From: Streptomyces sp. NRRL F-525
GTDB lineage: Bacteria; Actinomycetota; Actinomycetes; Streptomycetales; Streptomycetaceae
Assembly: GCF_000716605.1 (NCBI RefSeq)
Contig: NZ_JNXE01000001.1
Location: forward strand, 310,001 to 374,000
DNA: 64,000 nt
Reading direction: 5' to 3'
The notes under the pieces were generated by a model, which saw only the letters and a list, made by a program, of their open reading frames with translations, searched no databases and was not told the DNA's origin. This document shows positions 1 through 8,880 of the stretch, one piece after another. Position numbers and translations under genes: made by a program. How positions within the stretch are numbered: the first letter of the stretch is position 1; the number at the start of each line of letters is the position of its first letter.

Positions 1-590
1 TTCTTCGCGGCCATGATCCCCTTGAAGGAGGGGTAACGGGCGTCACCGGAACGGTCGGTCACCGAGACCACGGCCGGCAGCGCGCTGTGGACCCGCACGG
101 TCGCGGAATCGCTCTCGCGGCGGCCGGTCACCGTGCCGTCCTCCACCGCCAGTTCCTCGAGATGGGTGACGGCGGGGACCCCGAGCCGCTCGGCCAGCAG
201 CGCCGGTACGACGCTCATGGTGCCGTCCGTCGAGGCCATTCCGCACAGGACGAGGTCGAAGCCGTGGCGCCCGATCGCCTCGGCCAGTACGAGTGAGGTG
301 CCGAACACGTCGCTGCCCTCGATGTCCTCGTCGCTCACGTGGATCGCCGAGTCGCCGCCCATCGCGAGCGCCTTGCGCAGGGCGTCCTTCGCGTCGTCGG
401 GGCCGACGGTGAGGTAGGAGACCTCGACGTCGGCGCCCGACTCCGCGATCCGCAGGGCCTGTTCGACGGCGTACTCGTCGAGTTCGGACAGCAGCGAGTC
501 GACCGATCCGCGGTCGGTGGTGCCGTCCTCGGTGAAGGTGCGGTCCGCCGTGGCGTCGGGCACGTGCTTCACGCAGACAACGATCTTCAC
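1..590 (-). CDS. etfB: Electron transfer flavoprotein beta subunit (partial)
   Basis: EtfB/FixA-family protein; with EtfA it accepts electrons from acyl-CoA dehydrogenases and passes them to the respiratory chain. The N-terminus reads MKIVVCVKHVPD, followed by the family's TEDGTTDRGSVDSLLSELDEYA-like stretch and the VLCGMASTDG segment of the nucleotide-binding fold. About 196 of the usual ~260 residues are present; the C-terminus runs off the window. The GTG start at 590 has GGAGGG just upstream. EtfA probably follows outside the window. Its place beside eight acyl-CoA dehydrogenase genes fits a dedicated electron acceptor. It is transcribed away from the 736 operon across an AT-rich control region. 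Confidence 0.93.
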   Translation of the reverse strand, partial: MKIVVCVKHVPDATADRTFTEDGTTDRGSVDSLLSELDEYAVEQALRIAESGADVEVSYLTVGPDDAKDALRKALAMGGDSAIHVSDEDIEGSDVFGTSLVLAEAIGRHGFDLVLCGMASTDGTMSVVPALLAERLGVPAVTHLEELAVEDGTVTGRRESDSATVRVHSALPAVVSVTDRSGDARYPSFKGIMAAK

Positions 591-610
591 ATCGCCCTCC
601 CGAGGGTCTA

Positions 611-641
611 ATGAGTGCTAATAGTTAACTATATAGATCGA
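611..641. promoter_or_regulatory. AT-rich operator/promoter element, etfB side
   Basis: AT-rich stretch in the divergent gap between etfB and the 736 operon, containing GCTAATAGTTAACTATATAG. AGTTAACT is self-complementary. It resembles the other AT-rich elements that head operons in this island and is a likely regulator or promoter site. Confidence 0.5.
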
Positions 642-664
642 GTGAGCGCGAGAGTTCCCCGAGA

Positions 665-687
665 TTCAGTCGAATTAGTTGACTGAT
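665..687. promoter_or_regulatory. Inverted-repeat operator TCAGTC-N9-GACTGA
   Basis: Perfect 6-bp arms TCAGTC (666-671) and GACTGA (681-686) flank GAATTAGTT, preceded by AT to give ATTCAGT. It lies about 50 bp before the 736 start. ATTCAGT recurs at 22522, 25320 and 36408. It is a candidate site for the GntR/FCD repressors of the island. Confidence 0.5.
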
Positions 688-735
688 TGCGCTGATAGCT
701 GGAAGATCTGGGCAGCTGAGCCGCGAGGAGGCGCC

Positions 736-2058
736 ATGGCCGGGGACAGGGACACCGCTGACAGGTACTTCGAGCCACAGGTGGAGACCATGGCCCGGGA
801 CCAGCTGCGGGCACGGCAGGAAGAGCGGGTGGTGGAACTCGTCGAGTACGCCTACGCCAACTCCGCCTTCTACCAAGCACTTTGGGACGAGCACGGGGTG
901 CATCCGCGCGACGTCCGCACCCTCGACGACTTCCGGGCCCGCGTCCCGTTCATCACCAAGGACATGGTGCGCGCCCACCGGGTCCGCACCGGCGATCCCT
1001 TCGGCGGGCTGCTCTGCGTCCCGGCCGAGGAGCTGACCTCGGTCTCCTCCAGCTCGGGCACCACCGGCGACCCGGAGTTCTTCGCCGAGATCTGGGAGGG
1101 CGCGCCGCCCCTGGTCACCGCGCAGGTGCGTGACCTGTGGGAACTCGGCCTCCGGCCCGGGGACCGGGTGCTGAGCCCGCCCGGCACCTTCCGCAACCTC
1201 ATGGACCCCGGCTACCAGGCGCTCGGCGCGGTCGTCATCGAGGTGGACACCTGGCTCGGGAAGATGGACGAGGTCGTCGAGGCCCTGCGCACGTACCGCC
1301 CGGCCTACCTGCAGATGATGTATCCGCAGATGGTCGAGCTGGAGCACCTGGCCGGCCGGACGGACCTCAAGGAGGCGTTCTCCTCCCTCAAGGGCGCCTC
1401 CTGCGCCGGGCAGCCCCTCAGCCGGAAGATGCGCGAGCGGATCCGCGAGGACTGGGGCATCGACGTCTACGAGTACACCAGCGCCGCCGACACCGGCACC
1501 GCCTGGGAGTGCCGCGAGCACGACGGCTTCCACCTCTGGGAGGACACCGTCTTCGCGGAGTGCGTCGAGGTCGACGAGCACGGCTGGCGCGACGCGGCGG
1601 AGGGCGACCTCGGCGAACTGGTCGCCACCGACCTCGACAACCGGGCCGCGCCGCTGATCCGTTACCGCAGCGAGGACCTCGTCCGCCTCTCCCGGGACCG
1701 CTGCGGCTGCGGGCGCACCCACGCCCGGATGTGGGTGGCAGGCAGGCGCGGCGACGAGACCCTGGTCCAGGGGCGTTCCGTGGTCCTGCGGGACATCTGG
1801 CAGGCGGTCGAGGACCAGCCCGAGACCGTGGCGGGCGTCTTCCAGATCGTCCGCGCCGGACGCGAGGTCGACGAACTGCGCCTGCGCGTCGGCTACGACC
1901 CCCGGCTCACCGACGACGTCGACGCCCTGGCCGGACGCCTGGGCGAGGCCGTGCGCGAGCGGACCGGCGTCAAGCCGGTGCTCGACATGCGCACCGAGGA
2001 GGACCTGTTGAAGACCATGACCAGCGTCGCCAAGTTCCCCCGGGTGGTGAAGAGTTGA
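736..2058 (+). CDS. Phenylacetate-CoA ligase-like adenylate-forming enzyme
   Basis: 440-residue PaaK-type acyl-CoA ligase, expected to activate a carboxylic acid with ATP and CoA in the cytoplasm. Visible features are the P-loop SSSSGTTG (about 105-111), the central EYTSAADTG region that matches the Y(G)xTE/xG adenylate motif, a CGCG pair near residue 333 and a C-terminal lid-domain sequence. The ATG at 736 follows GAGGAG at a good distance; an earlier in-frame ATG at 679 lies inside the operator region and is rejected. It heads a seven-gene operon to 7645 and overlaps the next gene by one base. The substrate is unknown; PaaK relatives take aromatic or other cyclic acids. Confidence 0.82.
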   Translation: MAGDRDTADRYFEPQVETMARDQLRARQEERVVELVEYAYANSAFYQALWDEHGVHPRDVRTLDDFRARVPFITKDMVRAHRVRTGDPFGGLLCVPAEELTSVSSSSGTTGDPEFFAEIWEGAPPLVTAQVRDLWELGLRPGDRVLSPPGTFRNLMDPGYQALGAVVIEVDTWLGKMDEVVEALRTYRPAYLQMMYPQMVELEHLAGRTDLKEAFSSLKGASCAGQPLSRKMRERIREDWGIDVYEYTSAADTGTAWECREHDGFHLWEDTVFAECVEVDEHGWRDAAEGDLGELVATDLDNRAAPLIRYRSEDLVRLSRDRCGCGRTHARMWVAGRRGDETLVQGRSVVLRDIWQAVEDQPETVAGVFQIVRAGREVDELRLRVGYDPRLTDDVDALAGRLGEAVRERTGVKPVLDMRTEEDLLKTMTSVAKFPRVVKS

Positions 2059-2792
2059 TGACCCGCGCCGACACCCTGGCCCGGGCCCGGACCCTCGACC
2101 GGCCCGAACTCGCCTACCTCGTACGCTTTCCCACCGCCGACGGCATCCGGGACGTGGAACTGACCTGGGCGGAACTCGCCCGCGACACCGACTGGGCCAC
2201 CGCCAGGCTCCGGGACCACGGACTGGCCGCGGGACAGCGGGCGTTGCTGACCACCTCCGGGTTCGAGGGCTTCTGGGGGCACGCGATGATCGGCGCCCTG
2301 CGCACGCTGAAGGTGACGTACGGCATCGCCGAGGCGATGGGCTGGGACCACCGCAGGACCGCGGTCTTCCACCGCGAACTCGACCCGCACGCGGTCATCG
2401 GCCTGTCGGCCGAGACCCTTGAGGGGCTGGCCGGTGCGGCCGACGTCGGTGAGATGTTCCGGACGACGCCGGTCGTACTGGCCCGGCCCGCCGCCGTACC
2501 GGTGCTGCGCGGGGTGGGCGTGTCCGCCGCCCTGATGGCGGCCGTCGGCCCGGCCCTCGCCCTTGAGTGCCCCGAGCGGGGTGGCGCGCACGTCAACGCC
2601 GCCGAGTGGCGGCTCGGCGTGCGGGACGGGCAGCTGTCCGTGGCGGCGGGGGAGGAGCGCACCTCGCTGCTTGCCGAGACCCCGCTCGGCATCGCCGGGC
2701 GCGTGCTCACCGGCCGCTGCGCCTGTGGCAGCGGGGACCCGCGGGTCCTCTTCGCCGGGACCACCAACCAGTCACCGTCATCGAGGAGTTGA
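2058..2792 (+). CDS. Degenerate adenylation-domain-like protein, ligase partner
   Basis: 244 residues, translationally coupled to the PaaK-like ligase (TGATG overlap). The first 120 residues look like the N-terminal part of an adenylate-forming enzyme (ELTWAELARDTDW, then GLAAGQRALLTTSGFEGFWG, as in 'G(L)xxGDRVLL'), but there is no P-loop and no C-terminal lid domain. A CACG motif near residue 224 recalls the CGCG of PaaK proteins. It may be a non-catalytic partner or carry only part of the fold. Function not recognised; family link is inferred from sequence feel only. Confidence 0.6.
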   Translation: MTRADTLARARTLDRPELAYLVRFPTADGIRDVELTWAELARDTDWATARLRDHGLAAGQRALLTTSGFEGFWGHAMIGALRTLKVTYGIAEAMGWDHRRTAVFHRELDPHAVIGLSAETLEGLAGAADVGEMFRTTPVVLARPAAVPVLRGVGVSAALMAAVGPALALECPERGGAHVNAAEWRLGVRDGQLSVAAGEERTSLLAETPLGIAGRVLTGRCACGSGDPRVLFAGTTNQSPSSRS

Positions 2793-2794
2793 GG

Positions 2795-3706
2795 ATGTCC
2801 GAAGGAGTGGTCGACGGCCGGGTCGTGGTCGTCACCGGCGCCGGCAACGGGATCGGCCGGGCCCACGCCCTGGCCTTCGCCGCGCACGGAGCGAAGGTCG
2901 TCGTCAACGACCTGGGCGGCGCGCGCGACGGCGGAGGCGCCTCGGCAGGACCCGCCCAGACCGTGGTCGACGAGATCGTCGCGGCCGGCGGCGAGGCCGT
3001 GGCCAACACGGACGACATCTCCGCCTGGGACGGCGCCGGCCGCCTCGTCCGGCAGGCCGTCGACACCTATGGCGGCCTGGACGTCCTGGTCAACAACGCC
3101 GGCATCCTGCGGGACCGGATGATCGTGTCGATGACCGAGCGGGACTGGGACAGTGTGATCGCCGTCCACCTCAAGGGCAGCTTCGCCACCCTGCACCACG
3201 CCGCCGCGTACTGGCGCGAGCGCGCCAAGGCCGGTCACGACAACGACGCCCGGGTCATCAACACGACCTCCCCGTCCGGGATCTTCGGCAACCCCGGCCA
3301 GTCGAACTACGGCTCCGCCAAGGCCGGCATCGCGAGCCTCACCGTCATCGCCGCCGCCGAACTCGCCCGCTACGGCGTGACGGTGAACGCCATCGCGCCC
3401 ACCGCGCTCACCCGGCTCACCGAGGACATCGAGATGATGAAACGGGCCGCCGAGGCCCAGGACCTCACCCCCGAAGCCATCTCCCCGCTCGTCGTGTGGC
3501 TCGGTTCGGCCGCCTCGCGCGAGGTCACCGGCCGGGTCTTCGGCGTCGTCGGCAACCGCATCACGGTCCTCGAAGGCTGGGTCAACGGCCCCGGCGCGAG
3601 CGCGGAGTCGCGCTGGACGCCTGAGGAACTGACCTCGGTCGTCCCGAACTTGGTGGCCAAGGCGGCTCCGAACGCCGACGCCCTGGGCAACAGGAACGGG
3701 GCGTGA
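2795..3706 (+). CDS. SDR dehydrogenase, MFE-2/17beta-HSD4-like
   Basis: 303-residue short-chain dehydrogenase that should oxidise a 3-hydroxyacyl-CoA or ring hydroxyl with NAD(P). It has TGAGNGIG at 14-21, NNAG at 100-103 and the Ser159/161, Tyr172, Lys176 catalytic set in NYGSAKAG. The inserted GGARDGGG loop after the second strand and the C-terminal extension beyond residue 250 are typical of the (3R)-hydroxyacyl-CoA dehydrogenase domain of multifunctional enzyme 2. GAGGAGTTGAGG precedes the ATG. It is closely similar to the SDR at 9411. Fourth step-type enzyme in the 736-7645 operon. Confidence 0.85.
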   Translation: MSEGVVDGRVVVVTGAGNGIGRAHALAFAAHGAKVVVNDLGGARDGGGASAGPAQTVVDEIVAAGGEAVANTDDISAWDGAGRLVRQAVDTYGGLDVLVNNAGILRDRMIVSMTERDWDSVIAVHLKGSFATLHHAAAYWRERAKAGHDNDARVINTTSPSGIFGNPGQSNYGSAKAGIASLTVIAAAELARYGVTVNAIAPTALTRLTEDIEMMKRAAEAQDLTPEAISPLVVWLGSAASREVTGRVFGVVGNRITVLEGWVNGPGASAESRWTPEELTSVVPNLVAKAAPNADALGNRNGA

Positions 3707-3710
3707 AGAC

Positions 3711-4154
3711 ATGACGACCACTCAAATACCGGTGGCCGAAGGCCTGTTCACCTGGCCTCCCGACGAGAGCACGCCCCTCCGCCTCATCGGCTCGGAGTGC
3801 ACGGCCTGTGGGCTGGTGAGCTTCCCCGCCGCCTCGGACTGCGTCCGGTGCGCGAGCACGGAGTCGAAAGAACGGCTCCTGGCGGACCGCGGGACGCTCT
3901 GGACGTACACCACCCAGGACTTCAGGCCGCCGTCCCCGCCGTACGACGGCCCCGAGGCCTTCGAGCCGTACGCGGTCGGGTACATCGAACTCCCCGGCGA
4001 ACTGCTGGTCGAGGCCCGCCTGACCGAACCCGACCCGGACAGGCTGCGGATCGGGCAGGACATGCGGCTGACGCTCGTGCCGTACCGCGTGCAGGACGAC
4101 GGCACCGAGGTCATGACGTTCGCGTTCGCCCCGGCCGAGGAGGAGACACCGTGA
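3711..4154 (+). CDS. DUF35 OB-fold zinc-ribbon protein, thiolase partner
   Basis: 147-residue DUF35 protein: rubredoxin-like zinc ribbon with Cys30, Cys33, Cys44 and Cys47, then an OB fold (GTLWTYTTQ onward). Family members bind thiolase-fold proteins; in steroid side-chain catabolism the DUF35 module of ChsH2 is needed for the Ltp2 aldolase. It overlaps the downstream thiolase-like gene by four bases (GTGA), a coupling that supports a 1:1 complex. It likely holds the CoA moiety of the substrate for the partner at 4151. Confidence 0.85.
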   Translation: MTTTQIPVAEGLFTWPPDESTPLRLIGSECTACGLVSFPAASDCVRCASTESKERLLADRGTLWTYTTQDFRPPSPPYDGPEAFEPYAVGYIELPGELLVEARLTEPDPDRLRIGQDMRLTLVPYRVQDDGTEVMTFAFAPAEEETP

Positions 4155-5299
4155 CAGAGGCCGTCATCATCGGCGTGGGGCTCCATCCCTTCGGCCGGTT
4201 CCCCGGCAAGCCCGCACTGGACATGGGCGCGGACGCGGTACGGCTCGCGCTCGCCGACGCGGGCGTCAACTGGCCGCAGATCCAGGGCGGTTACATCGGC
4301 AGCTACGAGGTCGCCAACCCGGACGCCATCGTCGCCCGGCTCGGCCTGACCGGCGTACCCCTGCGCGGGGTGTTCAACGGCTGTGCCACGGCCGGTACTT
4401 CGGTGGCGCTGGCCGCCCGCGCCATCGAGACCGGCGAGCACGACCTGACCATCGCGATCGGCCTGGACAAGCACCCGCGCGGGGCGTTCGCCGCCGACCC
4501 GTCCGTGGCCGGCATCCCCTCCTGGTACGGACAGACCGGCCTCTTCCTCACCACCCACTTCTTCGGCATGAAGATCAACCGCTACATGCACGACCACGGC
4601 ATCTCCCACGAGACGCTCGCGCGCGTCGCGGCCAAGAACTTCGGCAACGCGGCCCGGAACGAGAAGGCCTGGCGCCGAACTCCCTTGTCCGTGGCGGAGA
4701 TTCTGGCCTCGCCCGTACTCAACCACCCCCTCCGCCAGTACATGTACTGCGGCCCGGACGAAGGTGCGGCGGCCCTCGTGCTGTGCCGGGCCGACCAGGC
4801 CCACAAGTACACCGGGAAGCCGGTACGGATCCGGTCCACCGCCCTGCGCAGCCGTCGGCTCGGCGCCTTCGAGGTGCAGAGCCCGTCTTTCCCGGTCGGG
4901 GAGCTCGTCGCGAGCCCGACCGTAGACGCCTCGCGGGAGGCGTACGAACGCGCGGGCATCGGCCCCGAGGACGTCGACGTCGCCCAACTCCAGGACACCG
5001 ACGCCGGATCGGAGGTCATCCACATGGCAGAGAACGGCCTCTGCAAGGACGGCGAACAGGAACGCCTCATCGCCGAGGGCGCCACCGAGATCGGCGGCAG
5101 ACTCCCGGTCAACACCGACGGCGGACTCCTCGGCAACGGCGAACCGATCGGCGCCTCCGGACTGCGCCAGATCCACGAGATCGTCCTCCAACTGCGCGGC
5201 GCGGCGGGAGACCGGCAGATCCCCGGCACCCCACGCGTCGGCTACACCCACCTGTACGGCGCGCCTGGCGTGTCGGCGGTCACCATCCTGAGCACCTGA
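4151..5299 (+). CDS. Thiolase-fold protein lacking the GHP His, aldolase-like
   Basis: 382-residue SCP2/lipid-transfer thiolase homologue with GTG start inside the stop of the DUF35 gene. The N-terminal nucleophile is kept (Cys78 in NGCATAG), but the catalytic GHP motif reads GEP with Glu331 in the His place, and the C-terminal cysteine loop is THLYGAPG with Tyr369 instead of CxGGG. A normal thiolytic or Claisen reaction is therefore doubtful. Pairing with DUF35 points to a retro-aldol cleavage like Ltp2 or a related carbon-carbon lyase. The assignment as aldolase is inference; the fold is certain. Confidence 0.78.
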   Translation: MTEAVIIGVGLHPFGRFPGKPALDMGADAVRLALADAGVNWPQIQGGYIGSYEVANPDAIVARLGLTGVPLRGVFNGCATAGTSVALAARAIETGEHDLTIAIGLDKHPRGAFAADPSVAGIPSWYGQTGLFLTTHFFGMKINRYMHDHGISHETLARVAAKNFGNAARNEKAWRRTPLSVAEILASPVLNHPLRQYMYCGPDEGAAALVLCRADQAHKYTGKPVRIRSTALRSRRLGAFEVQSPSFPVGELVASPTVDASREAYERAGIGPEDVDVAQLQDTDAGSEVIHMAENGLCKDGEQERLIAEGATEIGGRLPVNTDGGLLGNGEPIGASGLRQIHEIVLQLRGAAGDRQIPGTPRVGYTHLYGAPGVSAVTILST

Positions 5300-5312
5300 G
5301 GGCGGAGCGGAC

Positions 5313-6533
5313 ATGGCAGACGACATGCAGGACTTCGCGGCCGAGGCACGCGCCTTCCTCGACGCCCACGCGGCCAAGGCCCCCGACCGCACCGCCCCCG
5401 TCTGGGGCGAGGGCGACGACTCGATGGCGTACTTCAGCAGCCTTCCGCCCGAGGCGGAACAGGAGCACGTACAGCGGGCGCGCGACTGGCAGCGCGTCCG
5501 CCACGAGAACGGCTTCGGCTGGATCACCGGCCCGACGGAGTACGGCGGCCGGGGCCTGACCCCCGTCCACGACCTGGTCTACGACGCCGTCGAGTCCGAG
5601 TACGACGTCGCCGACACCGGTGTGCTCAGCGTGATCGGCCTCGGCATGATCGGGCCGACGATCCTCGCCCACGCCCAACCACCCATCAAGCAGCGGTGGT
5701 TGCCCGCGATGTACCGCGGGGACGCCGTCGCCTGCCAGCTGTTCAGCGAACCCGGCGCCGGCTCCGACCTCGCGAGCGTGGCCACCAAGGCGGTGCGCGA
5801 GGGCGAGAGTTGGGTGCTGAACGGCCAGAAGGTGTGGACCTCGGTCGCCCAGCACAGCCAGATCGGGCTCGCGCTCACCCGGACGAACCCGGACGCGCCC
5901 AAGCACCGCGGGATCACCGCCTTCCTGGTCCCCATGGACGCCCCCGGCGTCGAGGTCAGACCACTGCGGCAGATGACCGGCGGCGCGGACTTCAACGAGG
6001 TCTTCCTCACCGACGTCCGCATCCCCGACGACCACCGGCTCGGCGAGGTCGACGGCGGCTGGACCGTCGCCCTGACCACCCTGATGAACGAGCGCGCGAC
6101 CGTCGGCAGCGAGGGCGCGGGACCGGTGGCCGCCGCGCTGTCCCCGGACCACCTCTCGGCCCTGATGCGCGCCACCTGGACCTGGGACGACCGCGCCCTG
6201 CGCGCCCGGCTCGCGGAACTCCTCGTGGACGCCCTGGCCACCCGGTACCTCAACACCCGGGCCCTGCGCACGCTTCGCGCGGGGGGCACGCCGGGTCCCG
6301 AGATGTCCGTCTCGAAGCTGATGTACGGCCAGAACCTCACCCGCGCCGCACACTTCGTGTCCGACGCACTCGGACCCCGGATCATCGCCGACACCGGACA
6401 GTGGGGCACCTACGCCTGGTCCGAACTGCTCCTCGCCACCCCGGCGTTGCGCATCCTCGGCGGCACCGAGGAGATCATGAAGAACATCCTCGCGGAACGC
6501 GTCCTCGGACTGCCCAAGGAGGTGCGGTCATGA
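5313..6533 (+). CDS. Acyl-CoA dehydrogenase, large heteromeric subunit
   Basis: 406-residue FAD acyl-CoA dehydrogenase expected to make a 2-enoyl-CoA. FSEPGAGSDLAS and WVLNGQKVWTS are the FAD/substrate motifs of the middle domain. The usual catalytic YEGT Glu is replaced (ILGGTEEI near residue 388). The C-terminus ends in LGLPKE, as in the large subunits at 26550 and 38885. The next gene, overlapping by four bases, encodes the small partner, matching the alpha2-beta2 acyl-CoA dehydrogenases of cholesterol catabolism in Mycobacterium (FadE28/FadE29 type). Confidence 0.88.
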   Translation: MADDMQDFAAEARAFLDAHAAKAPDRTAPVWGEGDDSMAYFSSLPPEAEQEHVQRARDWQRVRHENGFGWITGPTEYGGRGLTPVHDLVYDAVESEYDVADTGVLSVIGLGMIGPTILAHAQPPIKQRWLPAMYRGDAVACQLFSEPGAGSDLASVATKAVREGESWVLNGQKVWTSVAQHSQIGLALTRTNPDAPKHRGITAFLVPMDAPGVEVRPLRQMTGGADFNEVFLTDVRIPDDHRLGEVDGGWTVALTTLMNERATVGSEGAGPVAAALSPDHLSALMRATWTWDDRALRARLAELLVDALATRYLNTRALRTLRAGGTPGPEMSVSKLMYGQNLTRAAHFVSDALGPRIIADTGQWGTYAWSELLLATPALRILGGTEEIMKNILAERVLGLPKEVRS

Positions 6534-7645
6534 CCGCCGACGAGAGCGAATTGCGCGAACTGCGAGCCTCAGTAAGGGAGTTCCTGGAAGCCAAGTCACC
6601 CGAGGAGGCCGTGCGCAAGCTCATGGAGAGCGAGCCGCGCTTCGACCCGGCGGTGTGGGCGCAGGCGGCCGACCAACTGCGGTTGCCGGGCCTGGTGATC
6701 CCGGAGGAGTACGGCGGCGACGGCTTCGGCCTCGTCGAACTCGGCGTCGTACTGGAGGAGATGGGCCGGGCCCTGCTGTGCGCCCCCTTCTTCGCGACGG
6801 TCGTGCTCGCGGCCCAGGCGCTGCTCGCCTCCGGTGACCGGGAGGCCTGCGCACGTCACCTCCTGGGCATCGCGGCCGGCGGGACGACGGCCGCCCTCGC
6901 GGTGGCGGAGGACAGCGGATCCTGGGACCCCGCGCTGATCTCGGCGCGTGCGGTGCCGGACGGGGACGGCGGCTGGAAGCTGACCGGCCGCAAGTCCTTC
7001 GTCATCGACGGTACGACCGCCGACCTGGTCCTCGTCGTCGCCCGCACCGTCGCCGGTCCCTCGCTCTTCGCCGTGGACCGGGACGCCGTAGGACTGGCGG
7101 GCGAACCCATGGAGACCCTGGATGCCACCCGGGCGATGGCCCGGCTGACGTTCGACGCGGTGCCCGCGACACTCGTCGGCTCGGACGGGGCGGGCGGGCG
7201 CACCATGGCCAAGGTCCTGGACGTCGCGTCGGTCGCCCTCGCCGCCGAGCAGTCGGGCGGGGCCCGCAGGTGCCTGGAGTTGAGCACCGAACACGCCCGT
7301 ACCCGGCACCAGTTCGGCCGGCCGATCGGTGCCTTCCAGGCGGTCAAGCACAAGTGCGCGGACATGCTCGTCCAGGTCGAACTGGCCGAGGCCGCGTCCC
7401 GGGAGGCGGCGCGACTGGCCGACGAGGGCTCCGCGGAGTTCCCCGTCGCCGCGGCCGTGGCACACGCCTGCTGCTCACGGGCGTACATGTTCGCCGCCAT
7501 GGAGAACATCCAGGTCCACGGCGGCATCGGCTTCACCTGGGAGCACCCGGCGCACCTGTACTTCCGGCGGGCGAAGTCCTCGCAGCTGCTGTTCGGCGGG
7601 CCCGCCGTGTACCACGAGAGGCTGCTGGACCGGCTCGGCATCTGA
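6530..7645 (+). CDS. Acyl-CoA dehydrogenase, small heteromeric subunit
   Basis: 371-residue partner of the 5313 protein; ATG lies in the stop region of that gene (ATGA). It is of the short type with weak FAD motifs in the middle domain (VAEDSGSWDP) and the diagnostic C-terminal HGGIGFTWEHPAHLYFRRAK segment. Subunits of this class work only with a large partner. Paralogues are at 19320 and 25411. Last gene of the 736-7645 operon; a strong hairpin follows directly. Confidence 0.88.
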   Translation: MTADESELRELRASVREFLEAKSPEEAVRKLMESEPRFDPAVWAQAADQLRLPGLVIPEEYGGDGFGLVELGVVLEEMGRALLCAPFFATVVLAAQALLASGDREACARHLLGIAAGGTTAALAVAEDSGSWDPALISARAVPDGDGGWKLTGRKSFVIDGTTADLVLVVARTVAGPSLFAVDRDAVGLAGEPMETLDATRAMARLTFDAVPATLVGSDGAGGRTMAKVLDVASVALAAEQSGGARRCLELSTEHARTRHQFGRPIGAFQAVKHKCADMLVQVELAEAASREAARLADEGSAEFPVAAAVAHACCSRAYMFAAMENIQVHGGIGFTWEHPAHLYFRRAKSSQLLFGGPAVYHERLLDRLGI

Positions 7646-7654
7646 GGAGGACAC

Positions 7655-7704
7655 GACGACGAGGAAGGCCCCGAGGTGGTGACCTCGGGGCCTTCCTCGT
7701 CGTC
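7655..7704. terminator. 23-bp perfect hairpin, bidirectional terminator
   Basis: Left arm 7655-7677 and right arm 7682-7704 are perfect complements around a 4-base loop (GGTG). It sits between the convergent genes ending at 7645 (+) and 7713 (-), so it can stop transcription from both sides. No U-tract, as is usual in Streptomyces. Confidence 0.9.
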
Positions 7705-7712
7705 GGTGCCGG

Positions 7713-8870
7713 TCAGCCCCTGGCGGCCTCGCCGAGCAGCGCCTTCGCGATGATGACCTGCTGGATCTGACTGGTGCCCTCGTAGATACGGAACAGCCGG
7801 GCGTCGCGGTAGAAGCGCTCGACGGCGACCCCGCGCATGTAGCCCGCCCCGCCGTGGACCTGGACCGCGCGGTCCGCGACCCGCCACACCATCTCGCTGG
7901 CGAAGTACTTCGTGCAGGACGGGCCGATCTTGGTGTCCGTGCCGGCGTCGAACGCGCGGGCCGCCTCCAGGACCGTGGCGCGGCCGGCGTAGTAGTCGGT
8001 CATGGAGTCGGCGATCAGGCCCTGGACGAGCTGGAAGGAGCCGATGAGCTTCCCGGACTGGCGGCGGGTGCTGGCGTACTCCACGGACTCGTCGACGAGC
8101 CGCTCGGCCATGCCCACGCACAGGGACGAGATGTGCACCCGGCCGTGTGCGATGCAGCCCATCGCCGTGCCGAAGCCCCGGTCGAGGCCCGCCTCGCCGC
8201 CGACGAGGGCGGACGCGGGAACGCGTACGTCGTCGAAGTACACGTCCGCCGTCCAGGCGCCGAACTGGCCCATCTTGTGGTCCTTGGGAGCCACGGTGAG
8301 ACCCGGAGTGCCCGCCGGGACAAGGAAGGTGGAGATGCCGCGGGTGCGCGGGGCGTCGGGGTCGGTGCGGGCGAAGACCATGAAGACGTCGGCGAGCGGG
8401 GCGTTGGTGATGTACCGCTTGGCACCGTTGATCACCCACTCGTCGCCGTCCAGGTGTGCCCTCGTGGTCAGGGTCGAAGGGTCGGAACCCGCCTCCGCCT
8501 CGGTGAGCGCGAACGACGCCAGGACGTCGCCCGAGGCGATCCTCGGCAGCCACTCCGCCTTCTGCTCCTCGGTGCCCCCGACCATCAGGACATGCCCGGC
8601 GATGCCGTTGTTGGTCCCGAACATCGAGCGCAGGGCCGGGGTGGTGTACCCCAGCTCGAACATCAACTGGGCCTCCTCGTACATCGACAGCCCCAGCCCG
8701 CCGTACTCCTCGGGCAGCGCGAAGCCGAACAGGCCCATCTTCTTGGCCGCCTCGCGGATCTCCGCGGGCATCTCGTCCTTCTCGTCGATCTCCGCCTCGA
8801 GCGGTACGACGCGCTCGCGCACGAAGCGCCGGACCTCGGACAGCACCGCGCTGAAGTCAGCCGCGTCCAT
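7713..8870 (-). CDS. Acyl-CoA dehydrogenase, canonical homomeric type
   Basis: 385-residue classical acyl-CoA dehydrogenase. It has LTEAEAGSDPS and WVINGAKRYITN in the FAD-binding middle domain and the complete catalytic RIYEGTSQIQ motif near the C-terminus with the Glu base. It should act alone as a homotetramer, unlike the three large/small pairs in the island. Start ATG at 8870; upstream gene (DoxX-like) ends ten bases before. Last gene of the leftward operon from 13059. Confidence 0.92.
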   Translation of the reverse strand: MDAADFSAVLSEVRRFVRERVVPLEAEIDEKDEMPAEIREAAKKMGLFGFALPEEYGGLGLSMYEEAQLMFELGYTTPALRSMFGTNNGIAGHVLMVGGTEEQKAEWLPRIASGDVLASFALTEAEAGSDPSTLTTRAHLDGDEWVINGAKRYITNAPLADVFMVFARTDPDAPRTRGISTFLVPAGTPGLTVAPKDHKMGQFGAWTADVYFDDVRVPASALVGGEAGLDRGFGTAMGCIAHGRVHISSLCVGMAERLVDESVEYASTRRQSGKLIGSFQLVQGLIADSMTDYYAGRATVLEAARAFDAGTDTKIGPSCTKYFASEMVWRVADRAVQVHGGAGYMRGVAVERFYRDARLFRIYEGTSQIQQVIIAKALLGEAARG

Positions 8871-8880
8871 GTCGACTCCC

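Noticed and set aside
679..735. Upstream ATG at 679 for the PaaK-like gene
   Set aside because: The extra 19 residues overlap the inverted-repeat operator and have no ribosome site; GAGGAG fits ATG 736.
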